NCBI RefSeq assembly: GCF_028473605.1
Contig: NZ_CP097267.1
Coordinates: 186,001 to 250,000 of the forward strand
Length of the DNA: 64,000 nucleotides
Direction: 5' to 3'
Origin: Acidovorax sp. NCPPB 3576
GTDB taxonomy: Bacteria; Pseudomonadota; Gammaproteobacteria; Burkholderiales; Burkholderiaceae_C
This document shows, one piece after another, positions 20,129-29,163 of this stretch. A program made the translations under genes and the position numbers. Position 1 is the stretch's first letter. Each line of letters begins with the position of its first letter. The notes beneath the pieces were generated by a model, which worked only from the letters and a program-made list of their open reading frames with translations, was not told the origin of the DNA and did not search any database.

Positions 20129-21535
20129 CAGGCTGAAGAAATACTCCCCAGATTCCAAGCCAGTCCTGGCCTGCGGTCGTCGGCGGGCTCGCTGGCTTTC
20201 ACATCCCGGGATCCGAGCGGCCAATCAGGCGTTCTTGCGCATGTTGGGGCCACCTTTGCACCCGTTTTCCCTCAATGCACTGCCTGCGCACGCACCTGTC
20301 CCCATTGCCCCAGCGTGCGCATGCGCACCAGGTTGTAGCCCGCCATCGTCAGCACGAACATCTGGTCCACGCGCTTGATTCCTCGCACCATCACCTGCCT
20401 CATGCCGCCCACGGTCTTGGCCCAGCCAAAGCCTTGCTCGATGAGCTTTCTCTTTTGTTGCGATACCGCGTAGCCTTCGCTTTGCGCAATGGCTTCGGGC
20501 ACGGCCGAGTTTCTGCCTGACTTGTTCTGGGCCACGTGGGGCGTGACGTTCATGGCCTGGCACGCTTCAATGAATTCGCATGCGTCATAGCCTTTGTCTG
20601 CCCCCAGCGTGATGGTTCGCATGGGATCGGCCTGCGCCTGCCTGGCGTCGTTGATCATGGCCTTGGCTGCTTCCCGTTCTGCGTAGCCATCGGCCAGCGT
20701 GACTACCGCATTGGCCACCAGCCCGTGGCGGTTGTCGCTCAGGGTGTGCCCCATGTAGCGCAGTTCGCTGGCGGTATTGCCTTTGCGGTACAGCCGGGCA
20801 TCGGCATCGGTTGTGGATTCGTGGGTGTCGTTGCTGCGCCGCTGGCCCTTGAAGTTGCCGCCATCGCTGTTGGCTTTGGCATCTGCACCATGGCCATCAT
20901 CTGTGTTGTCACTATTGCCATCACGACCATCACCGCTCGCGTCATCGTCGCCTTTGCGCGCGAAGCTCTTGTGGCCCGCCCAGGCCTGGATGAGCGTGCC
21001 GTCCACACTGAAGTGCTCGCCCGAGAGCCAGTGCTTCTTGTCGGCGATCTTGAGCACTTCGTTGAAGAACTCGATCACGGCGTCGTGCTCGATCAGGCGC
21101 TCACGATTCTTGGTGAACACGCTGGGTACCCAGACCTCGTCGTCCATGGACAGGCCTATGAACCAGCGAAACAAGAGGTTGTACTGCACCTGCTCCATCA
21201 ACTGGCGCTCCGAGCGCACGCTGTACAGCACTTGCAGCAGCATGGCGCGCAGCAGCTTCTCGGGGGCGATGCTGGGGCGCCCGCCTTTGATGTCTGCTTC
21301 GTACATGCGCGAGAACAGGGCATCCATCTTGGCCAAGGCTGCGTTGACCATCTTGCGGATGGGACGCAGGGGATGCGAGGCTGGGACAAAGTCGTCGAGC
21401 TTGCGAACGGAAAACAGGCTCTCGGTGAAGGTGTCGGCGCCGCGCATGGGGTCAGGCAATGGAGATGGGAGGGACTGGTGAGCTTACCGGGGTTGGGTTG
21501 CCGGGCTGGCTGAGCGGGGGTATTTCTTCAGCCTG
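20129..21535 (-). mobile_element. complete IS5-family insertion sequence
   Basis: 1407 bp element bounded by imperfect inverted repeats (left CAGGCTGAAGAAATACTCCC; right, as reverse complement, CAGGCTGAAGAAATACCCCC). It is flanked by a 4-bp direct repeat TTAG at 20125-20128 and 21536-21539, the target duplication of the IS5-type YTAR class. It carries a single intact transposase gene on the minus strand and appears capable of movement. It landed beside the hairpin of the 34-residue gene. Confidence 0.92.
20272..21459 (-). CDS. IS5-family transposase
   Basis: 395-residue DDE transposase. The N-terminal DUF772-like region (FSVRKLDDFVPASHPLRPIRKMV) is followed by the RNase H-like catalytic domain: FSVDGTLIQAWA supplies the first Asp, LGADKGYDACEF the second, and the Glu lies in the terminal KRKLIEQGFGWAK block. 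An unusual Asp/Gly/Asn-rich insertion of about 45 residues sits after the first Asp (DDDASGDGRDGNSDNTDDGH). Reading frame intact. Confidence 0.93.
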   Translation of the reverse strand: MPDPMRGADTFTESLFSVRKLDDFVPASHPLRPIRKMVNAALAKMDALFSRMYEADIKGGRPSIAPEKLLRAMLLQVLYSVRSERQLMEQVQYNLLFRWFIGLSMDDEVWVPSVFTKNRERLIEHDAVIEFFNEVLKIADKKHWLSGEHFSVDGTLIQAWAGHKSFARKGDDDASGDGRDGNSDNTDDGHGADAKANSDGGNFKGQRRSNDTHESTTDADARLYRKGNTASELRYMGHTLSDNRHGLVANAVVTLADGYAEREAAKAMINDARQAQADPMRTITLGADKGYDACEFIEACQAMNVTPHVAQNKSGRNSAVPEAIAQSEGYAVSQQKRKLIEQGFGWAKTVGGMRQVMVRGIKRVDQMFVLTMAGYNLVRMRTLGQWGQVRAQAVH

Positions 21536-21678
21536 TTAGGCGTCATAAATCACACCCTGGACGCCTCCGATCAGTCGGCCCGTGGATGACTCGCGACTGC
21601 GTGCCTTGTTTCGATTGATCGCCCATCCAAGAGCGTTCACGTTCACAGCGGATCGGGCCCAATGCCTGCCGTTGCAGG

Positions 21679-23343
21679 CTATGGCGCACCGCCGCCGAAG
21701 CGCGGCTCTCCCCACTGCTGCGCGGGATGGGCCACGTACAGCACCTGCAGCGGCGCGGACCGGCCGCGCACCGTGACGGGCTCGGGCGGGCCCAGCGCAT
21801 CGGCCACGCCCGCCAGGCGCGCGGCCTCCAGCGACAGCACGAGGCGGGCGGCCACCACCTTCGAATGGTCCTGCAGGCGGCTGGCGGTGTTGACGACCTC
21901 GCCCACGGCCGTGAACGTGGTCGTGTCCTGAAAGCCCACCTCGCCCACCGCCACCGTGCCGGCGTGCAGGCCCATGCCGAAGTCCAGCGGCTGCCCGAAC
22001 TGGTCGGTGAACGAGGCGCTCCAGGCGTCCATGCGCTGCTCGATGAGGGCGGCCGCGCGCACCGCCTGGGCGCAGGCGGTGGGCAGGTCGGTGTCCAGCC
22101 CGAAGATGGCCATCACGCTGTCGCCGATGAACTGGTTGGCCAGGCCGCCGCTGTCGCGCACCGCGGCGCCCACCCGGTCGAAATACTGGTCCAGCACCCA
22201 GGCCAGGTCGAAGGGCCACTGCCGCTCGGCCAGGCCCGACCAGCGGCGCAGGTCCACGAACAGCACGGCCACCTGGCGCTCGCGCCCCAGGGGCCGGGCC
22301 GCGGCCGACGCGCCGGGCTGGAACAGCGGCGTCACCGCGATGTCGCCGCGCGGGCGCAACTGGCAGGCCAGCCGCACGCCGGGCGGGGCGTTCACGCGCT
22401 GCAGGGTGCGCCGCTCGTCGCGCCGGGGGGCGGGCAGGTGCTCGGCCGGGCCTTGCACGCGCACGCGGCAGGTGGAGCAGCGCGCTCGGCCGCCGCACAC
22501 CGAGAGGTGGCCGATGCCATGCTCCCGGCTGGCCTCCAGCACGCTGAAGCCGCGCGGCACCTGCACCGTGCGGTCGGGGTAGCGCAGGGTGATGCGCCCG
22601 CGGCCCCCGCGCTCGCGCAGGGCGCCGAAGGCCCAGCGCGCCAGCAGCAGCCCGGCCACCAGCGCGACCCAGCCGGTGCGCAGGCCCTCGGTCAGCGCCC
22701 GCGATGCCTGGGCGGTCTGCGCGGACGGCGAGGGGGCACTCAGCGCCGCCCAGGCGATCTCGCGGCCCATCGACACCACGCCGAGCGCCGCCAGCACCGG
22801 CAGCAGCACCGCCGCGGCCAGCAGCCCCGGCTGCAGGCGCTGCCACCGGGGCCGGATGCGCAGCGCCAGGTGCAGGCCCAGGCAGCCGTGCACCCACGCG
22901 GCCAGGAGCAGCGCCAACTGCTGCCAGAGGCCCTCCGGGCTCCAGATGGCGCGCACGATGCGCACATAGGACGGCTCCAGCCCATGCACCTCGCCCACGT
23001 AGCGCGTGCCCGCGAAATGCGCCGCCAGCAGCAGCGGCAGCAGCAGCCCGATCAGCAGGCGCAGCGCCTCCACGGCCGGCATGCGCAGGCGGCGGCGCTG
23101 CCACACGGCAGCGCCCGCCAGCCCCAGGTGCACGGCCACCGCGCCATACAGCAGCGCGGTGCCCGGCAGCGTGGCCCAGGCGCCATGCACGGCGCGCCGC
23201 GTGGCTTCGGCCGCGGCCAGCGACAGCAGCCCGGTGGCGTGGGTGGCCAGGTGCAACGCCACGTAGAACCACAGCACCACGCCGCTGGCCCATCGCAGGT
23301 TGCGCGGGGACGGCAGGGTCAGGTGGGGCAAAGAGGCTGGCAC
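21679..23343 (-). CDS. membrane [2Fe-2S] ferredoxin-adenylate/guanylate cyclase
   Basis: 554 residues. Residues ~15-240 form about six membrane spans with histidines in helices (WFYVALHLATHATG; AAWVHGCLGLHLAL), resembling a di-haem cytochrome b-type anchor. Residues ~250-345 are a plant-type ferredoxin with CGGRARCSTC and a fourth Cys in RLACQLRP. Residues ~355-535 are a class III nucleotide cyclase: metal Asp in LFVDLRRWS, second Asp in NQFIGDSVMAIFG, and VGEVVNTASRL. It would couple redox state to cAMP synthesis. Start is GTG 23343. Divergent from a Crp-type regulator gene at 23507, the likely cAMP receptor. Confidence 0.88.
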   Translation of the reverse strand: MPASLPHLTLPSPRNLRWASGVVLWFYVALHLATHATGLLSLAAAEATRRAVHGAWATLPGTALLYGAVAVHLGLAGAAVWQRRRLRMPAVEALRLLIGLLLPLLLAAHFAGTRYVGEVHGLEPSYVRIVRAIWSPEGLWQQLALLLAAWVHGCLGLHLALRIRPRWQRLQPGLLAAAVLLPVLAALGVVSMGREIAWAALSAPSPSAQTAQASRALTEGLRTGWVALVAGLLLARWAFGALRERGGRGRITLRYPDRTVQVPRGFSVLEASREHGIGHLSVCGGRARCSTCRVRVQGPAEHLPAPRRDERRTLQRVNAPPGVRLACQLRPRGDIAVTPLFQPGASAAARPLGRERQVAVLFVDLRRWSGLAERQWPFDLAWVLDQYFDRVGAAVRDSGGLANQFIGDSVMAIFGLDTDLPTACAQAVRAAALIEQRMDAWSASFTDQFGQPLDFGMGLHAGTVAVGEVGFQDTTTFTAVGEVVNTASRLQDHSKVVAARLVLSLEAARLAGVADALGPPEPVTVRGRSAPLQVLYVAHPAQQWGEPRFGGGAP

Positions 23344-23506
23344 GGAGCAGTCGTGGGGTCGGTGGGGGAATATCGCTCATCGCTCCGGCCGATCACCGCA
23401 GCGGCGCTGAGCATAATGCGGCACCCGGCGCGGCCTGCCGCTCCTCCCGCATGCCCTGGCGCTGCCGGGGCCACCTTCCTTTCCTGGCCCGCCACGGCCC
23501 TCCCGC

Positions 23507-24214
23507 ATGAACGCTCCCCCCGCCCGGTCCAGCCTCGCCCTGCGCCGCATTCCCTTGTTCGAAGGCCTGGGCGATGCGTGCCTGGACCGGCTGGCGCAGC
23601 AGTGCGACTGGCACCAGCTGCCGGCGCGCAAGCCGCTGCTGTCGCGCGCAGCCGAAGGGGGCGACGTGTTTTTCCTGGTGGCGGGCCGCCTGCGCATCAC
23701 CACCTATTCGACCAGCGGCCGGCAGGTCACCTTCCGCGACTGCGAGCCGGGCGAGCACATCGGCGTGATCGCGGCCATCGACGGCGGCCCGCGCTCGGCC
23801 GATGTCGTGACGCTGGACGCCACGCTGGTCGCCAGCCTCTCGCGCGAAGCCTTCCTGGCCCTGCTGCGCGACGAGCCCTTGGTCGGGCAGCGGGTGATGC
23901 ATTACCTCGCCTCGCTGGTGCGCCAGTTGTCCGACCGCGTGATCGACCTGAGCACCCTGGGCGTGCACAACCGCCTGCATGCCGAACTGCTGCGCCTGGC
24001 GCGCGCGGCCGGCGTGCAGGGCAACCAGGCCCGCATCGAGCCCGCGCCCGCGCATGCCGAACTGGCCAGCCAGATCAGCACCAACCGCGAACAGGTCACG
24101 CGCGAACTGGGCGTGCTGGTCAAATCCGGCGTGCTGCAAAAGGACGGCCGCGCGCTCGTGGTGATCGATGCGGCGCGGCTCGAACGCATGGTGGCCGAGG
24201 TGCGCGGGGAGTGA
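23507..24214 (+). CDS. Crp/Fnr family transcriptional regulator
   Basis: 235 residues. An N-terminal cyclic-nucleotide-binding beta barrel has GEHIGVIAAIDGGPRSADVV, the phosphate-binding cassette with the Arg-Ser pair that in E. coli Crp holds cAMP. It is followed by a dimer helix (LASLVRQLSDRVIDLS) and a winged helix ELASQISTNREQVTRELGVLVKSGVLQ. No N-terminal cysteine cluster, so not Fnr-like. Head-to-head with a nucleotide cyclase gene, 163 bases apart, strongly suggesting a dedicated second-messenger circuit. Confidence 0.9.
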   Translation: MNAPPARSSLALRRIPLFEGLGDACLDRLAQQCDWHQLPARKPLLSRAAEGGDVFFLVAGRLRITTYSTSGRQVTFRDCEPGEHIGVIAAIDGGPRSADVVTLDATLVASLSREAFLALLRDEPLVGQRVMHYLASLVRQLSDRVIDLSTLGVHNRLHAELLRLARAAGVQGNQARIEPAPAHAELASQISTNREQVTRELGVLVKSGVLQKDGRALVVIDAARLERMVAEVRGE

Positions 24215-24253
24215 CGACGGGCGGCGCGGCGGCCGTGGGGCGCCGCCGCTGAT

Positions 24254-25606
24254 TCAAAGGGTGGCGAGCAGCAGGTCGGGGTTCAGCGCCCCGATGCGGC
24301 CGGGGGCTTCGAGGTACTTCGCCAGCTCCACGCCCAGCAGGGCATCGAGATCGCGCAGGAACGCATCGCCTCGCAGTGCCGAGGACTGCGGATCGGGGCC
24401 GTGCACGATCACATGCCCGAGCACCGAGACATTGCCGTCGAAACGCCGCAGGGGCATGCCGGCTGCCAGGCGCAGCGTGCAAAACGAAATGCCGTGGCGT
24501 TGCAGCAGCGCATCCAGCTGGACCTGCGTGAAGGCAGGGGACACCACGCCTTCGTTCTTCGCCCCGATGAGCACCACGGTGGCCGCCCCGTTCATGGCCT
24601 GCGGGTCCGTCTCGACCGCTTCGCCCAGGTAGGTGCGCACGAGCAGGTCGAAGGCATCGCGCCCGGACAGGGCCTGGTACACCTGCGGGCCGACGCCGCC
24701 CATCATGCGGCCGTTGACTTCCACCAGGCACGGACCGTCCTCCGCGTACAGCGTCTCCACGTGAAAGAGACCGAAGGCGAGGCCCAGGCATTCGCACACG
24801 TCGCTCACGTATTGCTCCAGCCGCCGGGCCTGGTGCGGCGCGAGCCCGGAAGGCATCGAATACCCCATCTCCAGCAGGTCGTTGTGCTTGGAGCGGTAGC
24901 GGGTGGTGGTGGCAAAGCACTGCATGCGGCCATTCTTCAGGATGACCTCGGTCGAATGCAGTGAGCCCGTCACGTACTCCTCGACGATGTAGTGGTGGTT
25001 GACGATGCGGTTGACCATGGGGTCCGACGCGGCGCGCTCGGTCGCCAGGGCCGCGACGAACGCATTCCACTGCGCCTCGGTTTGGCAGACCGCCGAGAAC
25101 TGCTTGCCGAAGCCCCGCGTCGGCTTGACCACCAGCGGCGCCCGAATGGTGCGGCCCTGGCCGGCCAGTAGCTGCGCCTCGGTCAACACCTCGTAGCGCG
25201 GCACGCGCAGCCCCGCGCGGGCCAGCGCATGGCGGCAGCGGTCTTTGAACACCGCGTTCTGCAGGGCCTCGGGGGCCGGGGTCGGCAGGCCCAGCGCATG
25301 CGCCGCCTCGGCCACCGGCACGATGGCGGCCTCCGAGGTGGTGATGAGCGCGTGGATGGGGTGACGGGCGGCGATCTGCCGCAGTTCGGCCAGCAGCGCG
25401 TCCAGCGCGATCGTGGGCACGGTGAGGTGTTCGTCGAGGTGCACCAAATGGGGGTCGATGCGGCTGCGGTCACGGGTCGATATGGCCAGGAACGACGAGT
25501 CGAGCGGCTCGATCAAGGTGACGCGGCAGCCGAGTTTCTTGGCGGTCTCGAAGGCCAGCAATCCGGACAGCGTGCTGTCCACGAAGACGACATGTCGTTC
25601 GGTCAT
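24254..25606 (-). CDS. ATP-grasp domain protein, putative amino-acid/peptide ligase
   Basis: 450 residues. N-terminal Rossmann-like domain (VVFVDSTLSGLLAFETAKKLGCRVTLIEP), then the ATP-grasp fold: LVVKPTRGFGKQFS (ATP lysine and glycine loop), YIVEEYVTGSLHSTEVI, and FHVETLYAEDGPCLVEVNGRMMGG (Mg-binding Glu and Asn). The wording resembles L-amino-acid ligases such as BacD and related carboxylate-amine ligases, which join two amino acids with ATP. Last gene of a four-gene operon; it overlaps the MFS gene by four bases (ATGA). Substrates unknown. Confidence 0.88.
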   Translation of the reverse strand: MTERHVVFVDSTLSGLLAFETAKKLGCRVTLIEPLDSSFLAISTRDRSRIDPHLVHLDEHLTVPTIALDALLAELRQIAARHPIHALITTSEAAIVPVAEAAHALGLPTPAPEALQNAVFKDRCRHALARAGLRVPRYEVLTEAQLLAGQGRTIRAPLVVKPTRGFGKQFSAVCQTEAQWNAFVAALATERAASDPMVNRIVNHHYIVEEYVTGSLHSTEVILKNGRMQCFATTTRYRSKHNDLLEMGYSMPSGLAPHQARRLEQYVSDVCECLGLAFGLFHVETLYAEDGPCLVEVNGRMMGGVGPQVYQALSGRDAFDLLVRTYLGEAVETDPQAMNGAATVVLIGAKNEGVVSPAFTQVQLDALLQRHGISFCTLRLAAGMPLRRFDGNVSVLGHVIVHGPDPQSSALRGDAFLRDLDALLGVELAKYLEAPGRIGALNPDLLLATL

Positions 25607-26817
25607 CGGTTTCTTTCAAGGGAAGGGCGCGGCGGCACGCGGTCTGCGGCCAGCCGGCGGAGAAGGTGAGCCAGGCCGAAGCCTGCCGCGAAGAGCATTG
25701 CCGTGATCGCCATGCCGAACCATTGCACCGAGAAGGCCCCGAGAAAGATGGCCAGCATCATGCCGGCGTACACCAGGGCGTACTGCAGGGTGGCGACCAC
25801 CGGCATCTGGTCCCGGGGCGTGGCGGCCATGATGTCCGCCTGCAGCCGGAAAAATGCCAGCTCGAACAGGAAGAAGTAGGCGAAGTAGAGCGGATAGCTC
25901 ACGGCCGGCGAATGCCACAGGCAGGCCCCCACCATTGCCGCCGCGCAGGCCGGGTAGATGTAGCGCAGGTGGAACGCCCGGCCCCGCCGGCTCTGCACGT
26001 AGAAGTACAGCGCGCCCGCCACGGCTGCCAGGCTGGCGACGATCTGCAGCAGCCCGACGTATTGCTGCGACAGGCCCAGGTGGTGCGCTGGCAGGGCCAC
26101 CCGCGAGATGTTGTAGAAGCCCTGGAAGAACGCGCCCAGCAGCACGAAGCTGACCATGGCCTGGCGCAGTGCCGCGATGTCCCGCAACATGCGAAGCCCC
26201 TGCCACAGGCTGGCCGGTGCGGCCGGACCACCGGGTGCATCCGTGGTGGTGGTTGCGGGCGGGATCAGCCAGGTGCACAGTGCCGCGCAGGCGAACAGCG
26301 CCGTGGTGGCGATGGCCGCGGCCACCGCCGAAATCTGGGTGGGAAAGAAAGCCAGGATGGCGCCTGCCACCGCGCCGGCGATGAACTGCGCGGTCAGTGT
26401 CAGGGGAACGGTGTACCGCACTTCCTCGGGCGAAAAATACCGTTTGATGACGACGATGCGGGCCACCCGCTGCACGGCATCCAGCGCTCCGATCACCGTG
26501 GCGCCCAGCAGCACCATGGCCGGTCCCAGGTCGGTCGCCAGGAACAGCGTCAGGCAGGCCACCGCAGCGGCGACGTTGGCCAGGCGCAGGAGCCGGCGCA
26601 CTTCCATGCGCCCGGTCAACTGGTTGAGCTGGAACGCCAGCAGCACCGGCACCACCATGGGCGCGAACAGCACGAACTCCGAAACCAGCAGGCTGTCGAG
26701 GTCACGCAGCGCGTGGTGCGCCAGGTAGATGTACACCAGCACGCTGGCGGAGATCGACGACAGGTTGATCGCCCACAGCAGGGCCGTGAGCGGCCGCTTG
26801 CCGGTGACGGGCGTCAT
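25603..26817 (-). CDS. MFS transporter, putative exporter of the pathway product
   Basis: 404 residues with about 12 hydrophobic helices (for example LLWAINLSSISASVLVYIYLA and FVLLGAFFQGFYNISRVALP). There is no signal sequence and no substrate-specific signature I recognise. It lies between the dioxygenase gene (16-base gap) and the ATP-grasp gene (4-base overlap), a tight coupling that fits export of, or self-protection from, the compound made by the neighbouring enzymes. Confidence 0.85.
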   Translation of the reverse strand: MTPVTGKRPLTALLWAINLSSISASVLVYIYLAHHALRDLDSLLVSEFVLFAPMVVPVLLAFQLNQLTGRMEVRRLLRLANVAAAVACLTLFLATDLGPAMVLLGATVIGALDAVQRVARIVVIKRYFSPEEVRYTVPLTLTAQFIAGAVAGAILAFFPTQISAVAAAIATTALFACAALCTWLIPPATTTTDAPGGPAAPASLWQGLRMLRDIAALRQAMVSFVLLGAFFQGFYNISRVALPAHHLGLSQQYVGLLQIVASLAAVAGALYFYVQSRRGRAFHLRYIYPACAAAMVGACLWHSPAVSYPLYFAYFFLFELAFFRLQADIMAATPRDQMPVVATLQYALVYAGMMLAIFLGAFSVQWFGMAITAMLFAAGFGLAHLLRRLAADRVPPRPSLERNR

Positions 26818-26833
26818 GGGGTCGGACCCGGCA

Positions 26834-27538
26834 TCAGGCGGGCACGGCCTCGTCGATGGCGATGGCCCCGTGCCGGCGCTCGAACTCTTCGCCGTAGCGG
26901 CGGCGCTCCCAGGCGTTGAACGAGATGATCAGGATGTCCCGGTGGCCCCCCGCCTCGGTCTTGGGCAGGATGTGCGTCGCGTTGTGCCACATTTGGTCGT
27001 CGGCCACGATGATGGCTTCGTTCTCTTGCAGGATGTCTTCGAAGAAGCACGGCCCGCCGCCCGTGGGCATGAGCTGGCTGACCCCGCCGGTGATGTTGTG
27101 CCGCGCGAAGATGGCGTTCATCACGAAGTCATGGCCATCGCGGTGCGGGCCTTCGGGAACGGTCACGCCCGGAATGTCCGCGTTGGCGACCACGCGCACC
27201 TGGTGCACGTTGATCTGGAAGACCTGCCGGGTATCGAGCTGCGCCGCGAGCGCGCCCGCCGCCACCTGCGGCGTGGGGTCGAAGCGGATGGGCTCGAACT
27301 GGCGCTGCACGCCGCCGACCACGCCGTTGTAGTTCTTCGACTGGATGAACGGGCGGTGGGGCAGCAGCTCGGTGCGCCATTCGCCGCCTTCGAACCCGAC
27401 CTTGAATTGCGAGAAGCGGCGATACCGCTGCTTGCCGCCGGTGTAGGGGTCGAACGCCAGCGTGTCGAACTCGCGCATGGCTTGCTCGGAGAGCGGGGGC
27501 ACGGTGAACCGTGCGTAGTTTTGCTTCTTGAAATCCAA
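26834..27538 (-). CDS. 2-oxoglutarate/Fe(II) dioxygenase, free-amino-acid hydroxylase type
   Basis: 234 residues matching the 2OG-Fe oxygenase group that includes BsmA and the L-isoleucine 4-hydroxylase IDO, enzymes that hydroxylate free aliphatic amino acids. The iron triad appears as His and Asp in GPHRDGHDF and the distal His in MWHNATHI; Arg in GGHRDILIISFNAW would bind 2-oxoglutarate. Located 42 bases after the aminotransferase gene. A role in making a hydroxylated amino acid is inferred; the exact substrate is unknown. Confidence 0.87.
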   Translation of the reverse strand: MDFKKQNYARFTVPPLSEQAMREFDTLAFDPYTGGKQRYRRFSQFKVGFEGGEWRTELLPHRPFIQSKNYNGVVGGVQRQFEPIRFDPTPQVAAGALAAQLDTRQVFQINVHQVRVVANADIPGVTVPEGPHRDGHDFVMNAIFARHNITGGVSQLMPTGGGPCFFEDILQENEAIIVADDQMWHNATHILPKTEAGGHRDILIISFNAWERRRYGEEFERRHGAIAIDEAVPA

Positions 27539-27580
27539 GGTCTTGGCTCCTGGCTGGGATGGTGGGAAAGGCGTGGGGCG

Positions 27581-28948
27581 TCAGGCCGCCACGGCGTCGC
27601 GTTCGAGGCAGCGTTCGATGGCGTGGCGGATGCGGCCCATGGCCTCGTCGATCTCCGGCTCGGTGATGGTGAGCGCGGGCAGGAACCGCATCACGGCCCC
27701 GTGGCGCCCGCCGGTCTCGACGATCACGCCTTGCAGGAAGCACTCGCGCTTGATCGCCTTGGCGAGCGCGCCGTCCAGCACGCCGGGGGTGCCGGCTTCC
27801 GGTGCCGAGACGATCTCGGCCCCCACCATGAGGCCGCGGCCACGGATGTCGCCGATGCAGGGCAGGTCCTCGGCCAGTTCCTGCAGCTTGCGTTGCAGGT
27901 AGGCGCCGCGCGAGGCAGCGCGCTGCGGAAGGTCCTGGTCGCGCAGGATCTGCATGGTGGCCGCGCCCGCCACCAGCCCGATCTGGTTGCCGCGGAACGT
28001 GCCGGCGTGGGCGCCCGGCAGCCACTGGTCGTAGCGGCGGTGGTAGGCCAGCACGGCCAGCGGGAAACCGCCGCCCAGGGCCTTGGACAGCACCACCGCA
28101 TCGGGAACGATGTTCGCCGCCTCGTAGGCGAACATGGTCCCCGTGCGGCCGAAGCCGGTCTGCACCTCGTCGATGACGAGGGGGATGCCGTGACGGTGCG
28201 TGATCTCGCGGAGCTTCCTGAGCCACCGGGGCGACGCGGGAATGCAGCCGCCCTCGCCCTGGACCGCTTCGAGGATGACCAGCGCCGGCTGGGTGATCCC
28301 GCTTTCCGGGTCGCGCAGCACGTTGTCCAGGTACTGCAGCGACAGGTCTTCTCCCTGGGTGCCGCCCACGCCGAACGGGCAGCGGCGGTCCGAGGGGTAC
28401 GGAAAGAAATGCGTGTGGCCCGGCAGGCCCGGCAAGGCGTTCTTGGGGCCGAGATTGCCCATGAGCGCCAGCGAGCCGGAGGTCATGCCGTGGTAGCCGC
28501 CATGGAAGGCGATGACGTTCTGACGCCCGGTGGCGATGCGAAAGAGCTTCAGGGCCGCTTCCACGGCGTCCGACCCCGTGGGGCCGCAGAACTGGATGCG
28601 GGCCTCGTCCGCGAAGGACGCGGGCAGCGTCTGGAAGAGCTGCTCCAGGAATTCCAGCTTGGCCGGGGTCGCGATGTCCAGCCCCTGGAGGATGTGGCCC
28701 GACTGCAGGAAGGCCTGGACCTTCTCCATCACCTGCGGGTGGTTGTGCCCCAGGGGCAGCGCGCCGGCGCAGGCCAGCAGATCGATGTATTCGCGCCCCT
28801 CCACATCCCACACCTTGGAGAGGCTGCCGCGCGCCATCATGCGGTCGAAAGTGCGCGCGTAGGTTCTGGCGTTGGATTCCCGCTGCGCAATGAACCGGAT
28901 GCCATCGTCGTGCGTGGCTCTGCTTGCCGGTGTTCCCGTTGTTTTCAT
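27581..28948 (-). CDS. class III aminotransferase (diaminobutyrate aminotransferase-like)
   Basis: 455-residue PLP enzyme of the omega-aminotransferase group, closest in wording to L-2,4-diaminobutyrate:2-oxoglutarate aminotransferases. The PLP lysine is in VLSKALGGGFPLAVLA; LVIDEVQTGFGRTG and GPTGSDAVEAALKL bind the cofactor. ATG 28948 follows GGGAGG at the right distance; upstream residues are non-conserved. It heads the four-gene operon and would supply an amino-acid building block such as diaminobutyrate from aspartate semialdehyde. Confidence 0.88.
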   Translation of the reverse strand: MKTTGTPASRATHDDGIRFIAQRESNARTYARTFDRMMARGSLSKVWDVEGREYIDLLACAGALPLGHNHPQVMEKVQAFLQSGHILQGLDIATPAKLEFLEQLFQTLPASFADEARIQFCGPTGSDAVEAALKLFRIATGRQNVIAFHGGYHGMTSGSLALMGNLGPKNALPGLPGHTHFFPYPSDRRCPFGVGGTQGEDLSLQYLDNVLRDPESGITQPALVILEAVQGEGGCIPASPRWLRKLREITHRHGIPLVIDEVQTGFGRTGTMFAYEAANIVPDAVVLSKALGGGFPLAVLAYHRRYDQWLPGAHAGTFRGNQIGLVAGAATMQILRDQDLPQRAASRGAYLQRKLQELAEDLPCIGDIRGRGLMVGAEIVSAPEAGTPGVLDGALAKAIKRECFLQGVIVETGGRHGAVMRFLPALTITEPEIDEAMGRIRHAIERCLERDAVAA

Positions 28949-29078
28949 CGTTCCTCCCGCCCGGTGTGAGCCCGGGTCAAGGCGGGATTGCAACATGCGG
29001 TCGGCATGGCTGGCTACTACCCGATTGGGTAGGTTTCGTGGCGATGCGGGGCAGCGGCCTGTGGCGGCGGCGCCGTCA

Positions 29079-29140
29079 ATTGCTATGTTTTATATAGCAA
29101 TAAAGGCAATGATTACTAGGGCGCTCTGCAGTTTTTTGCA
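29079..29140. repeat. dispersed intergenic repeat, variant copy C
   Basis: Hairpin TTGCTATgttttATATAGCAA followed by an inverted arrangement of the second half (ACTAGGGCG on this strand, i.e. CGCCCTAGT on the other). Lies between the aminotransferase operon and the LysR gene. Confidence 0.6.
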
Positions 29141-29163
29141 TGAATCCCCGGCGTGAAGCGGAT

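Noticed and set aside
20900..21000. Asp/Gly/Asn-rich repeats inside the transposase as a possible collagen-like or phase-variable tract
   Set aside because: Imperfect, frame-neutral codons inside an otherwise intact transposase; no tandem units at the DNA level.
21536..23380. A 614-codon minus-strand frame overlapping the ferredoxin-cyclase
   Set aside because: Low-complexity Arg/Ala/Gly/Pro product; the alternative frame carries ferredoxin cysteines and cyclase motifs.
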